A stretch of 64,000 nucleotides of DNA from Planctomycetota bacterium (lineage in GTDB: Bacteria > Planctomycetota > Planctomycetia > Pirellulales > Lacipirellulaceae). The notes below the pieces were generated by a model. It did no database searches, had not been told where the DNA came from, and was given only the letters and a program-made list of their open reading frames with translations. Below, one piece after another: positions 1-7,771 of this stretch. The stretch spans positions 1 through 64,000 of the forward strand of contig JAJRSE010000061.1 of the NCBI GenBank assembly GCA_024278955.1, in the 5' to 3' direction. How positions within the stretch are numbered: position 1 is the first letter of the stretch; every line of letters starts with the position of its first letter. The position numbers and the translations under genes are program-made.

Positions 1-48
1 GTCAGGCTCTTCGATTTTCGGCTTCTTTTTGCGACCGGTGGATGCCAT
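1..48 (-). CDS. Possible N-terminus of a gene running off the left edge
   Basis: Reading leftward from an ATG at 48-46 there are 16 open codons to the window edge, MASTGRKKKPKIEEPD. The lysine-rich start is plausible for a soluble protein, but no Shine-Dalgarno sequence is visible upstream and the piece is too short to assign. An overlapping reading frame on the same strand (2-283) stops at 2-4 and looks like chance. Confidence 0.25.
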   Translation of the reverse strand, partial: MASTGRKKKPKIEEPD

Positions 49-231
49 GCACCAGATTATGCGCGCTCGGGCCATCGGGCGCAAGTCTATCTATACTCCG
101 CATTTTACCTGCCTTGCTCGGCGCAAATCTTGTGCCGAACACTTTTGGGACAGGTCCAGTTAGTAGGTTTTTCATATGATAAATTCTGAAATCGCCGTGA
201 CTTGCAGGCTCTGTTTGCTCCGTGTCTTCAA

Positions 232-396
232 TTATCTGGACCTGTTCCCCGTTTTCTCCCCCACGAGAAGCATTATTCCACAAAGTCCCAGAAGGAGGGC
301 TGTCGATGGTTCAGGGATGACCTGTCCTTCAACGACAAAGCGGAAATTATCGTTGGCTAGGGTGAAAACAGATGCATTGAGCCATCCTTCGTCAGG
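232..396 (-). pseudogene. C-terminal remnant of a PEP-CTERM sorting-signal protein
   Basis: On the minus strand the frame from 396 to the stop at 234-232 encodes about 54 residues. It contains the triplet Pro-Glu-Pro (315-307), then STALLLGLCGIMLLV and a short charged tail ending NRSR. This is the architecture of a PEP-CTERM signal: PEP box, one hydrophobic helix and a basic end, recognised by exosortase. The frame is closed by an in-frame TAA at 399-397, no start codon precedes it, and no intact mature domain can be joined to it in any frame. I read it as the tail of a decayed exported protein, possibly broken by a frameshift near 390. The basic cluster is weaker than usual. Confidence 0.5.
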
Positions 397-757
397 TTAG
401 CCAATGATGTATTGAGGCGATTCGATATCAGTATTATTCGTTGGAGCACTTCCGCGTAGGAGAGGGGGAAGTCGGTATGAATGATTGTTCTATAGACAAT
501 GGAAACGGCTCGATCGCATCGAAGCTTTGCTTACCAGCGTTGCTGAGCAACGAACGGTCAAGAATTCTACTCCCCACTTATCGCCTAACAACTCACAACT
601 CCTCATGGCATTTGAACTTTTCACAAAGCAGGCGGCTCGCAGTTCCCGCGAACCGAAAATCAACTTCAGATGGCTGAAGTGTTACTGCTTGCCAAAGCAC
701 TGGTGCTTTGGCAGCTTTCGATTGATGGTCGAAAAACTAGCTGACGCGACGTAGCAC
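397..757. other. Gap downstream of leuA, no convincing gene
   Basis: Two overlapping plus-strand frames (441-677 and 485-754) have no recognisable domain and no ribosome binding site, so I do not call them. The only structure seen is the palindrome at 691-712 just past the end of leuA. Confidence 0.5.
691..712. repeat. 22-bp palindrome of the AGTGCTTTG repeat family
   Basis: GCCAAAGCAC TG GTGCTTTGGC is a perfect inverted repeat with 10-bp arms and a 2-nt loop. It lies 46 bases past the leuA stop codon but has no T-run, so it is not a standard terminator. The core matches the ends of the elements near 35086, 41363 and 62538. Confidence 0.6.
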
Positions 758-2311
758 TTATGTTGTTGCTCCTGGTTGACCCTCGGTGGTTCCCGATTCG
801 ATTCGGTTGATTACGTTGAGGAAAGCCCTGGTGCTGGCCTCTACCGTATCGGTAGAGACTCCTCGACCGCGGTAAATGCGCCCGTTGTATTCGGCCTCGA
901 TAATTGCCTCGCCCTGAGCGTCTTTACCTCGGGTCGAACTTTGCACTCGGAAGTCGGTGACCGTAACGGTTTTTCCGGTCAACTCTTCAATCGCTCGAAA
1001 AAGCACGTCGAGTGGACCGTCGCCGCAACTCATGGTCTTGGTACACTGCTGATCTCCATGAGACAAAGTGAGGGTGGCCGTTGGAGTTTTACCGCTGGTC
1101 GATTGGATTTCGTAAGTCACCAGCTTCCACTGATCGACCGTCTGGGTGTCCTGATGTTCGATCAATGCGGCGATGTCGCCGTCGTAGATATCCTTTTTCT
1201 TGTCGGCAAGATCTTTGAAGTCTTCAAACACCTTGGTGAGCTGCTCGTCGGTGAGATGGAAGCCCAGGGCCTTGGCACGATCGGCCAAAGCAGCGCGGCC
1301 ACTGTGTTTGCCTAAAACGAGGTCGGTTTTGGTGAACCCAACGTCCTCGGGGCGCATGATTTCGTAGGTGGTTCGTTCTTTGAGCATGCCGTCCTGGTGG
1401 ATGCCCGCTTCGTGAGCAAATGCGTTGCGGCCGACGATTGCTTTGTTACGTTGTACCAACATGCCGGTGATACTCGATACCAAACGGCTTGCAGGAACCA
1501 ATCGAGGAGTATTGATTCGAGTCGTAACTTGGTAGTGGTCGCTACGAGTCTGCATGGCCATCACAACTTCCTCCAGCGAGCAGTTGCCCGCTCGTTCGCC
1601 CAAGCCATTGATGGTGCATTCAATTTGCTTCGCCCCGTTCTCGATGGCAGCCAAACTATTGGCGACCGCTAGGCCGAGGTCGTTGTGACAATGAACGCTG
1701 ATGACCGCTTTATCGATATTAGGCACACGGTTGATGAGATCGGAGATCACACCGGCGAAGTGGTTCGGCGTAGCGTAGCCGACCGTGTCGGGGATGTTGA
1801 CGGTCGTGGCACCGGCGTCGATTGCGGCTTCGACAACTTGGCAAAGAAAATCGGCTTCGGTACGAGCAGCGTCTTCGGGCGAGAACTCGATATTATCGCA
1901 GTAGCTCTTAGCCCGTTTAACGCCTTCGACCGCCCGATGAATAATTTCATCTTTGCCCATTCGCAACTTGAATTCGCGATGGATTGCGCTAGTGGCCAAG
2001 AAAACGTGAATACGCACGTCGTCTCCTTGGCAAAGCGATTCCCACGCCCGATCGATATCTGGGTTACGACATCGGGCAAGACCGCAAATGGTTGATCCGG
2101 AGATCGTGTTCGCAATTTCGCGCACCGCCTTGAAGTCGCCAAGCGAGGTGATTGGAAAGCCTGCTTCGATCACATCAACATTCAAATCGGCTAGTGCCTG
2201 GGCGACTTCGAGCTTTTCGCGGAGGTTCATGCTGCAACCGGGCGATTGCTCGCCGTCGCGAAGCGTTGTGTCGAAGATCGTAATCTGCCGCGGCTCGCTT
2301 GAAGTAGGCAT
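758..2311 (-). CDS. leuA: 2-isopropylmalate synthase
   Basis: Condenses acetyl-CoA with 2-oxoisovalerate, the committed step of leucine synthesis in the cytoplasm. The 517-residue length is normal for the family. The HMGL-like TIM barrel fills about 8-280, with the signature DTTLRDGEQSPG at 14-25 and the metal-binding HCHND at 207-211; a GERAGN motif follows near 240. Residues from about 380 to 505 form the LeuA allosteric dimer domain that binds leucine in this family. The gene stands alone: no leuB, leuC or leuD is adjacent. About 70 bases upstream lies a terminator hairpin, preceded by a Leu-rich leader peptide and a promoter, so transcription is probably controlled by attenuation as well as by enzyme feedback. 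Confidence 0.97.
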   Translation of the reverse strand: MPTSSEPRQITIFDTTLRDGEQSPGCSMNLREKLEVAQALADLNVDVIEAGFPITSLGDFKAVREIANTISGSTICGLARCRNPDIDRAWESLCQGDDVRIHVFLATSAIHREFKLRMGKDEIIHRAVEGVKRAKSYCDNIEFSPEDAARTEADFLCQVVEAAIDAGATTVNIPDTVGYATPNHFAGVISDLINRVPNIDKAVISVHCHNDLGLAVANSLAAIENGAKQIECTINGLGERAGNCSLEEVVMAMQTRSDHYQVTTRINTPRLVPASRLVSSITGMLVQRNKAIVGRNAFAHEAGIHQDGMLKERTTYEIMRPEDVGFTKTDLVLGKHSGRAALADRAKALGFHLTDEQLTKVFEDFKDLADKKKDIYDGDIAALIEHQDTQTVDQWKLVTYEIQSTSGKTPTATLTLSHGDQQCTKTMSCGDGPLDVLFRAIEELTGKTVTVTDFRVQSSTRGKDAQGEAIIEAEYNGRIYRGRGVSTDTVEASTRAFLNVINRIESGTTEGQPGATT

Positions 2312-2383
2312 GTTTTTTTTTCGTGGGATAGTGGGAACTGTTTTTTAAGAAATTCAGCTAGTAGGGAGAGGTAAAGAGACTCC

Positions 2384-2417
2384 AAAAAAAAACCCTGAAG
2401 CCGGTGGGCTCAGGGTT
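2384..2417 (-). terminator. Attenuator terminator hairpin of leuA
   Basis: In the minus direction AACCCTGA (2417-2410) pairs with TCAGGGTT, with an inner GCC/GGC extension around a CACC loop, and the second arm runs into nine T residues. This is a strong intrinsic terminator lying between the leader peptide and leuA. Its first arm can alternatively pair with AGGGTT at 2449-2444. Confidence 0.88.
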
Positions 2418-2447
2418 TTGGTTTCGGTCATCAATGTCCGTACAACC

Positions 2448-2507
2448 CTAAGTCCCGCTCATAGCGAGTTCTAGAAGTAGTAAGGGTAATAGGGACTTGG
2501 CATTCAT
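2448..2507 (-). CDS. leuL: Leucine leader peptide of the leuA attenuator
   Basis: Nineteen codons, MNAKSLLPLLLLELAMSGT, then TAG at 2450-2448. Seven of the nine codons from positions 6 to 14 are leucine (CTA TTA CCC TTA CTA CTT CTA GAA CTC), the hallmark of a leu leader. An AAGGA-like ribosome site lies about 12-15 bases upstream. The leader ends about 30 bases before the terminator hairpin. Codons 4-6 contain AAGTCCC, which is perfectly complementary to GGGACTT at the end of the leader. Ribosome stalling at the Leu run would mask this segment and favour antitermination. The role is inferred from the arrangement; the symbol is used by analogy with enteric leuL. Confidence 0.82.
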   Translation of the reverse strand: MNAKSLLPLLLLELAMSGT

Positions 2508-2561
2508 GTTAGTTTTTAATTCCTTGAAAAGGCGGGGAAAACCACCTTCAGTACGTCTGAC

Positions 2562-2590
2562 ACTTTACTTGACTTGTCGGGCGAGGTCAA
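2562..2590 (-). promoter_or_regulatory. Probable sigma-70 promoter for the leu leader and leuA
   Basis: On the minus strand TTGACC (2590-2585) is followed after exactly 17 bases by TAAAGT (2567-2562). This predicts a start near 2555, about 48 bases ahead of the leader ATG. The -35 matches 5 of 6 consensus bases and the -10 matches 4 of 6. Confidence 0.55.
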
Positions 2591-2734
2591 GGTTCGTTGC
2601 CCGGCGAATTTTTTACGTAGACCAGAACGAGTCAACACAAAAAAGTTGAGGTTTTGTGTTCAGGCTAGTCGAAATAGAATAAGCATCGGCGAGAGACGCC
2701 ATCGAGACCATCTTTTACTAGATTTGAAGTCGTT

Positions 2735-2983
2735 ATGGAAAAAAAAGGGAAAGAACTGGATCTGACGAGCCCTGTAGGACCGAAGCGGGGCGGAACCTCG
2801 GGCCACGATTCTGGCGAAAAAAAGTTCCTGGGCGTGCATTTTGTCTGCTGCGACGTCTACTCGCGAATCTATCTCAAACACGACAAGTCGGCTTACGTAG
2901 GCCATTGCCCCCGCTGTGTAAAGCGAGTGCAGTTTCAGGTAGGCTCAGGCGGCAGCGACTCGCGATTCTTTGCCGTCTCATAA
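2735..2983 (+). CDS. Small Cys-rich conserved hypothetical protein
   Basis: An 82-residue protein with a polar lysine- and glycine-rich N-terminus (1-28) and a compact C-terminal core. The core has FLGVHFVCCDVYSRIY near 31-46 and GHCPRC near 56-61. The CC plus CPRC arrangement suggests a small zinc ribbon or knuckle, and the ending GGSDSRFF is the kind of sequence I associate with small planctomycete hypothetical proteins. It is transcribed divergently from leuA. No function can be assigned; zinc binding is inferred from the cysteines only. Confidence 0.75.
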   Translation: MEKKGKELDLTSPVGPKRGGTSGHDSGEKKFLGVHFVCCDVYSRIYLKHDKSAYVGHCPRCVKRVQFQVGSGGSDSRFFAVS

Positions 2984-3082
2984 CCTTTTGCTTCATCGAT
3001 CTTTCGACGAATCCTCAGGATTTTACAATTCCGAAAGGCCAAGGGGTATTGTGGGCATGGATGTTTTTGGGTGGCAACGCGT

Positions 3083-4228
3083 CTATTCGTTACCGCGGCA
3101 GTAAGAGAGGGAGAGGAGCGCATAGCCGGTTACGAGGTTGGGATCGCCTTCGAGCCAGCGCTGGTTGCCGTTGAGCCAGCTGCCGTCTTTCTGTTGTCGG
3201 GCGGCTAGTTCGTCGATGAGTTCTTGTCGCCAATTATGAGGGTTGCCGTTGGCGTCGACGATTTCCTTTTTGCCGGTCGCTTCGAGAGCTTTGGCAAAAG
3301 TGTGCATGTAGTAAAAGAGGCCGCTGTCGCCCATGCCGGGATTTTCTTGCAGAGTGTAATGTTTTTGAACCCAAACCAAGGCGGCTTTGACGCGGGGATC
3401 GTCGGCCGTGACGCCGGCGTAAATCATGCTTTTGAGCCCTGCATAGGTCATTGATCCATAGCTGCGCAAGCCCCCAGCGGCCGTTTCGCCTGCTTGGCTC
3501 GAACCGCCTGCTGCGACGGTATAGTAGAATCCGCCATCGGGGTTCGTGGCAGCAAATTGGGAGTCGTTGTGCTTCGTTTCAAGATTTTGGCAACGTGAAA
3601 CAAAGATCAACGCACGCTTCATCGCGGGATCTTCTTCTCCGCGGCCCATGGCTGCGAGCGCATCGATTAGGTAGTTCGTGTTCGACAAGTCGGGTCTCTG
3701 GTGCTTGCCGTACCCTGCCCCGCCGTAGCTGGTGCTTGAGGGGTCGTGCCCCTCGTCCTCATCCCATTGGATTCCTTTGACAAAGGCTTCGGCACGAGCC
3801 AGGAGAGTGTCGAAGCGGCCATCGCGATTGGCTTCGTTGAAACAGAGAATAGCGAGGCAAGTTTCGTAGTTGCGGTGGCGGCTGCCCCTCTGATAGATGC
3901 CGCCATCGCTGCGTACTTGCTGCTGAAGATAAGCGAGCGACTTGACGATTTTCGGTTCGGCAGGCGAACTGCCGTGGCGGAGCAAGCTCGTCGTGACGAG
4001 CGAAGTAACGCCTGTGCCTGTGGGGCTGCTATAAGAACCGTCAGCAGCCTGGGCGGCATCGAGAAAGGCAATCGCCCGGGCGACAATCGGAGCCAGCTTT
4101 TGATAGTTGGCTGTTTCGGGCTCGGCAGAAACGTCGGCAGCCGAGGCAAGCTGAAAAGTCCAAGCCTGGAATACGAGAACGAGGCAGCAAGAAAGCGTTG
4201 GTATTCTAAGCATTTTTCTGCTCCGCAC
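3083..4228 (-). CDS. Secreted prenyltransferase/squalene-oxidase repeat protein
   Basis: A 381-residue protein with an N-terminal signal peptide: a basic start, a hydrophobic stretch over about 11-25, and a probable cleavage after LASA. The rest is a run of alpha/alpha repeats of the terpenoid-cyclase type, seen as QAADGSYSSPTGTGVTSL, RSDGGIYQRG, YETCLAILCF, PDGGFYYT and QQKDGSW. This fold is shared with squalene cyclases and complement-like domains, but the catalytic DxDD of hopene cyclases is absent. An enzymatic cyclase role is therefore unlikely. Planctomycetes carry many such exported proteins of unknown role. A second ATG at 4213 is an equally good start. Confidence 0.82.
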   Translation of the reverse strand: MRSRKMLRIPTLSCCLVLVFQAWTFQLASAADVSAEPETANYQKLAPIVARAIAFLDAAQAADGSYSSPTGTGVTSLVTTSLLRHGSSPAEPKIVKSLAYLQQQVRSDGGIYQRGSRHRNYETCLAILCFNEANRDGRFDTLLARAEAFVKGIQWDEDEGHDPSSTSYGGAGYGKHQRPDLSNTNYLIDALAAMGRGEEDPAMKRALIFVSRCQNLETKHNDSQFAATNPDGGFYYTVAAGGSSQAGETAAGGLRSYGSMTYAGLKSMIYAGVTADDPRVKAALVWVQKHYTLQENPGMGDSGLFYYMHTFAKALEATGKKEIVDANGNPHNWRQELIDELAARQQKDGSWLNGNQRWLEGDPNLVTGYALLSLSYCRGNE

Positions 4229-4415
4229 TTGGATTGAATTTTTTGGAAGGCCGCCTTTAGGGCTTTGGTCTTGTGGCGAAGTATCCTACCTACGCGATTG
4301 CCCTATCTCCCCAGTGCAAACCAGGCGAGCATCGCAATCCAGGTAGCTAGCAAGACACTTGAGACAATCAATTGCAGGCGACTCTTTTGGGGAGCCCCGA
4401 TTGGTTCAGCTGACA

Positions 4416-4862
4416 TTACGAACGATGCTCTTCGCTTGTATCAGGCAGCGAAAACTCGAAAGCTTCCCGAAAGCCCTCGTCGAAATCAAAGACGTCTTCA
4501 AAATCTTCACGGCGATCGTGCGGCGTTTTTCGCATCTGCTCGATTTCGATGAGATTGAAAACAATCTCGCCGAAGTCGCCGGTCGACTCGATTCCCCATT
4601 CGTTCAAGACGCATTTCGCTAGGTAGCCATATTCTTCATGGGCGTACTGTCGCATCGCCTCGCAAAGCTCTTGCCCCGTGACATGCTGCTCGGTTTCGCC
4701 TTGCTCGTTAAAATTTTCTCCGTCTTCGGCAGAGTGCTTAGCGCCCATTCCCATTTTTTCTTGGGCATGTCGGAGTGCTTCAAATACGAAAACATAGGCA
4801 TTGAAGTGATATCGCTCGTCGCGACGCAGCAGCTCAGCTATTGGATGAGTAGGATCGATCAT
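4416..4862 (-). CDS. Minf_1886 family (Planctomycete/Verrucomicrobia) protein
   Basis: A 148-residue cytoplasmic protein. The N-terminal part reads as a helical domain with FNAYVFVFEALRHA, followed by VTGQELCEAMRQYAHEEYG and then NEWGIESTGDFGEIVFNLIE. This order matches the small conserved Minf_1886 family known mainly from planctomycetes and verrucomicrobia, whose function is unknown. The C-terminus is acidic. I place the start at the ATG at 4862 (MIDPTHPIAELL) because the family begins there; the frame is open for 11 more codons upstream. It lies 90 bases upstream of... in the same direction as the RicT-like gene, so the two may share a transcript, with ricT first. Confidence 0.8.
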   Translation of the reverse strand: MIDPTHPIAELLRRDERYHFNAYVFVFEALRHAQEKMGMGAKHSAEDGENFNEQGETEQHVTGQELCEAMRQYAHEEYGYLAKCVLNEWGIESTGDFGEIVFNLIEIEQMRKTPHDRREDFEDVFDFDEGFREAFEFSLPDTSEEHRS

Positions 4863-4952
4863 GGTCGTTGGGCTGTGAACCTGAGGTGAAAACAATTCAA
4901 AGGTATTTGCGTTGAGCAGCCAGGTAGGAGCCTGAGTCTGGCTCCCTTCATT

Positions 4953-5909
4953 CTACTCATCTGTTGGAGATACGTCTTCGCTGGGAGGAGATTTTTCTGA
5001 CTTTGAGGGGGGAGTCAACGGTAAATCGGGCGGCGAAGGAGAGGAATCTTGCTGCTGGGAAGCTGCTGGGCGTTTTTTGGGCCTGCTGCGAGCCCCGTTG
5101 CCCCGTTTCAGTATGGTGAGCACGTCGGAGCCTGCGACCACGAATCGCCGGGAATCTTCGCCGACAACGAGTATTTGAGAGGCTAAAATCTCCTGTGCTA
5201 GCACGCGTCCCTTGCCCTCACTCGTAACGATCTCGGAGCCCACAGGGGGAAGGTCTTTTTGGAGATCTTGGTAGGTGTCGTATTCGTAGCGTAGGCAACA
5301 CTTCAATCGGCCGCAGCGGCCCGATATTTTGGTGGGGTCGAGAGTTGCCTTCTGGAGCTTGGCCATTCGCATCGAAACCGGCGGCATCTCGGAAAGGTGC
5401 GTATTGCAACAAACGGGCTTGCCACAGTCGCCATAGTCGGCCAGCAGCTTAGCTTCGTCGCGCACACCAATCTGGCGCATCTCGATACGAGTTTGAAATT
5501 CTTTGGCCAAATTTTTGACCAGCTCTCGAAAATCGACCCGCTCTTCGGCCAGATAGTAGACGATAATTCGTTCGCCGCCGTAAAGGTGCTCGACATCGAC
5601 CAGCTGCATGTCTAAGCTCATTGCGACAATTTGCTGCTTGCAGATCTCGTGCTCTCTCTGCTGCTGTTCGAGCATTCGACGTAGTTCGCCAACGTCGTCG
5701 GCATTCTGCTGGCGAAGAATTTGGCCGTGTTTGGGATTCTCCATGCTGGCAACCACATGATCAGTCGCCTCGCAAAGCACCTCGCCCGATTCAAGCCCGC
5801 GGCTGGTTCGCGCAATGACCGAGATCCCTCGTCCATACGAATCTCCCCCTTTGGTGGAGAAAACGCCGAGGTGTCGCATTACGCCATGGCGGACGATGTA
5901 TTTGGGCAT
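4953..5909 (-). CDS. ricT: PSP1-domain protein, RicT/YaaT-like
   Basis: 318 residues with the PSP1 C-terminal homology region over about 90-200. Conserved cysteines are C162, C167 and C168 (GDCGKPVCC) and C199, C204 and C205 (GRCGRLKCC). These are the signature of the RicT/YaaT group, which in Bacillus forms the iron-sulfur Ric complex acting with RNase Y and phosphorelay proteins. The N-terminus (MPKYIVRHGVMRHLG) matches the usual start. The last 50 residues are a low-complexity Lys/Pro/Ser tail. The role in planctomycetes is inferred only from homology. No RicA or RicF gene is adjacent. Confidence 0.88.
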   Translation of the reverse strand: MPKYIVRHGVMRHLGVFSTKGGDSYGRGISVIARTSRGLESGEVLCEATDHVVASMENPKHGQILRQQNADDVGELRRMLEQQQREHEICKQQIVAMSLDMQLVDVEHLYGGERIIVYYLAEERVDFRELVKNLAKEFQTRIEMRQIGVRDEAKLLADYGDCGKPVCCNTHLSEMPPVSMRMAKLQKATLDPTKISGRCGRLKCCLRYEYDTYQDLQKDLPPVGSEIVTSEGKGRVLAQEILASQILVVGEDSRRFVVAGSDVLTILKRGNGARSRPKKRPAASQQQDSSPSPPDLPLTPPSKSEKSPPSEDVSPTDE

Positions 5910-6171
5910 GGACGAAAAAAACTGGGGACAGTGGCTATCGGGGGCTATCAGTGACTATCGAGACTCGCCCGTTACTATACCCGAAGGGAAACGAGTCGAG
6001 TAGGAGAGCCTATTTTCACTCGCGGGATCCTACGGCCCAGCTTTATCCTCGAAAAACCACTTCTATTGCAAGATCAGCTCGTTGCATACGAAGTTCAGCA
6101 GAGGCTAACATAGAAAACCAGCCAGTCGGCTTGTTGAAAACCGCACACTTCGCCAACCAGAGAATCTCTAG

Positions 6172-7767
6172 ATGGACACTCCCGAACTGCTGGAAAGCAC
6201 GCAAGTTGAGGCTTCGCCGAGAATCCGGCTTTGGCCGGTGGGGGTGATATTGGCGCTTGCCGCTGGCGCTTTGCTTACCATTTGGCAATTTCTCGATTTG
6301 CACCGCCAAGGGCTGTATATCAAGTCGGCCGAAGTGTTTCTTGCCACAATCGGGGCCTTGTTGGTGTGGGTGTTATTTGCGTCGCGTCTTCGTTGGAAAA
6401 ACCGGCTCCTCGCTTGCGGTGGAGTTCTTGGCTTGGTGGGGTTGCTTGCAGCGACTCTTGAGATACGGGGAGTGACCGGCGATCTGTTGTTGGTTTTGGA
6501 ATGGCGTTGGACGAAGACCTCTTCTGAGCAGCTTACGATCGAAGCCGCGGAGGTTGAGCCGGGGAGCATTCCCCTGCCGGTTGAATCGGCTCACGACTTC
6601 CCGCAGTTCTCGGGACCTGATCGCAACGGCAAACTGGCGGGGCCTCGGCTGGCGAAAGATTGGGACGCTCAACCGCCTGAGCTGTTGTGGCGTCAGCCAA
6701 TCGGCACCGCGTGGTCGGGTTTTGCAATCGTTGGACAGTATGCCGTCACGATGGAACAACGGGGCGATAGCGAGTTGGTGACTTGCTATCACTTGACGAC
6801 AGGCGAATTGATTTGGACACATGCCGACAAAACTTACTTCGAGTCGATCATTGCCGGTAGCGGGCCTCGTACGGTGCCAACGATTGTTGACGGCCGAGTT
6901 TTTACGTTAGGTTCGACAGGGCAGATGAATTGCCTTGACTTGCTCGACGGTAAAGTTATTTGGGCAAAGAATGTTGCGGAGGAAAACATCGCTCCCTCGG
7001 AAGATGGCACAATTCTTCCCGATTGGGGAATTAGCTGCTCGCCACTTGTGGCCGAAGGAAAAGTGCTCGTTACCGTGGGTGCTGAGGAGGGGCGGTCGCT
7101 CATTGCGTATGATGTTCTGACTGGCGACGAGGTTTGGTCGGCAGGCGACGACAATGCGAGTTACAGTTCTCCGCTATTGGCGTCGATCGATGGTCGACCA
7201 CAGGTGCTTATCTTCAACGACCCGGGCGTTAAATCGCACGCCCTCGACTCGGGCGAAGTTCTCTGGGGTTACGACTGGCGTGGGGGACATCCTCACATTG
7301 CCTTGCCGGTCGTGCTGCCCGACGGCCGGGTACTGATTTCAAGCGGCTACGGTACCGGCAGCGAACTGCTTCAAGTTGGCCAAGAGGATTCCGAAGGCTG
7401 GTCTGCGGAACCGATTTGGGAGTCTAAAAAACTCAAATCGAAATTTGCGAATTTGATTGTTCGCGACGGGTCGATCTATGGGCTCGACGACGGCATTTTG
7501 GCCTGCCTTGATCTAGAGACAGGCAAACGGCAATGGAAGAAAGGGCGCTACGGCCACGGTCAAATGATACTCGTGGGCGACTTACTGTTGGTGATGGCCG
7601 AAAGTGGCGAAGCGGTACTCTTAGAGCCCACGCCTAAGAAACATCGAGAGCTAACTCGCTTCGCAGTGCTCGACAGCAAAACTTGGAACCCGCCTGCCCT
7701 GGCTGGCGAGTACTTGCTAGTTCGCAACGATAAAGAGGTCGCTTGTTATCGGTTGGCGCTGGAATAA
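6172..7767 (+). CDS. Membrane-anchored PQQ-type beta-propeller protein
   Basis: 531 residues. Three hydrophobic helices occupy about 20-40, 54-71 and 79-95, then a periplasmic-type domain of PQQ-like propeller blades runs to the end. Blade motifs include GELIWTHA, GKVIWAKN, GDEVWSAG, GEVLWGYD and GKRQWKKG. The segment FPQFSGPDRNGKL at about 142-154 is the usual entry to this planctomycete family. PQQ-dehydrogenase metal and PQQ ligands were not recognised, so a catalytic role is doubtful. These proteins are usually annotated as outer-membrane or BamB-like propellers. It is convergent with the TIR-like gene, with only 4 bases between their stop codons. Confidence 0.85.
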   Translation: MDTPELLESTQVEASPRIRLWPVGVILALAAGALLTIWQFLDLHRQGLYIKSAEVFLATIGALLVWVLFASRLRWKNRLLACGGVLGLVGLLAATLEIRGVTGDLLLVLEWRWTKTSSEQLTIEAAEVEPGSIPLPVESAHDFPQFSGPDRNGKLAGPRLAKDWDAQPPELLWRQPIGTAWSGFAIVGQYAVTMEQRGDSELVTCYHLTTGELIWTHADKTYFESIIAGSGPRTVPTIVDGRVFTLGSTGQMNCLDLLDGKVIWAKNVAEENIAPSEDGTILPDWGISCSPLVAEGKVLVTVGAEEGRSLIAYDVLTGDEVWSAGDDNASYSSPLLASIDGRPQVLIFNDPGVKSHALDSGEVLWGYDWRGGHPHIALPVVLPDGRVLISSGYGTGSELLQVGQEDSEGWSAEPIWESKKLKSKFANLIVRDGSIYGLDDGILACLDLETGKRQWKKGRYGHGQMILVGDLLLVMAESGEAVLLEPTPKKHRELTRFAVLDSKTWNPPALAGEYLLVRNDKEVACYRLALE

Positions 7768-7771
7768 GGCA

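Noticed and set aside
2-283. 93-codon minus-strand frame at the left edge
   Set aside because: It overlaps the PEP-CTERM remnant in another frame, has no domain and no ribosome site.
441-754. Two overlapping plus-strand small frames after leuA
   Set aside because: No ribosome site, no recognisable domain, and they run through the palindrome at 691-712.
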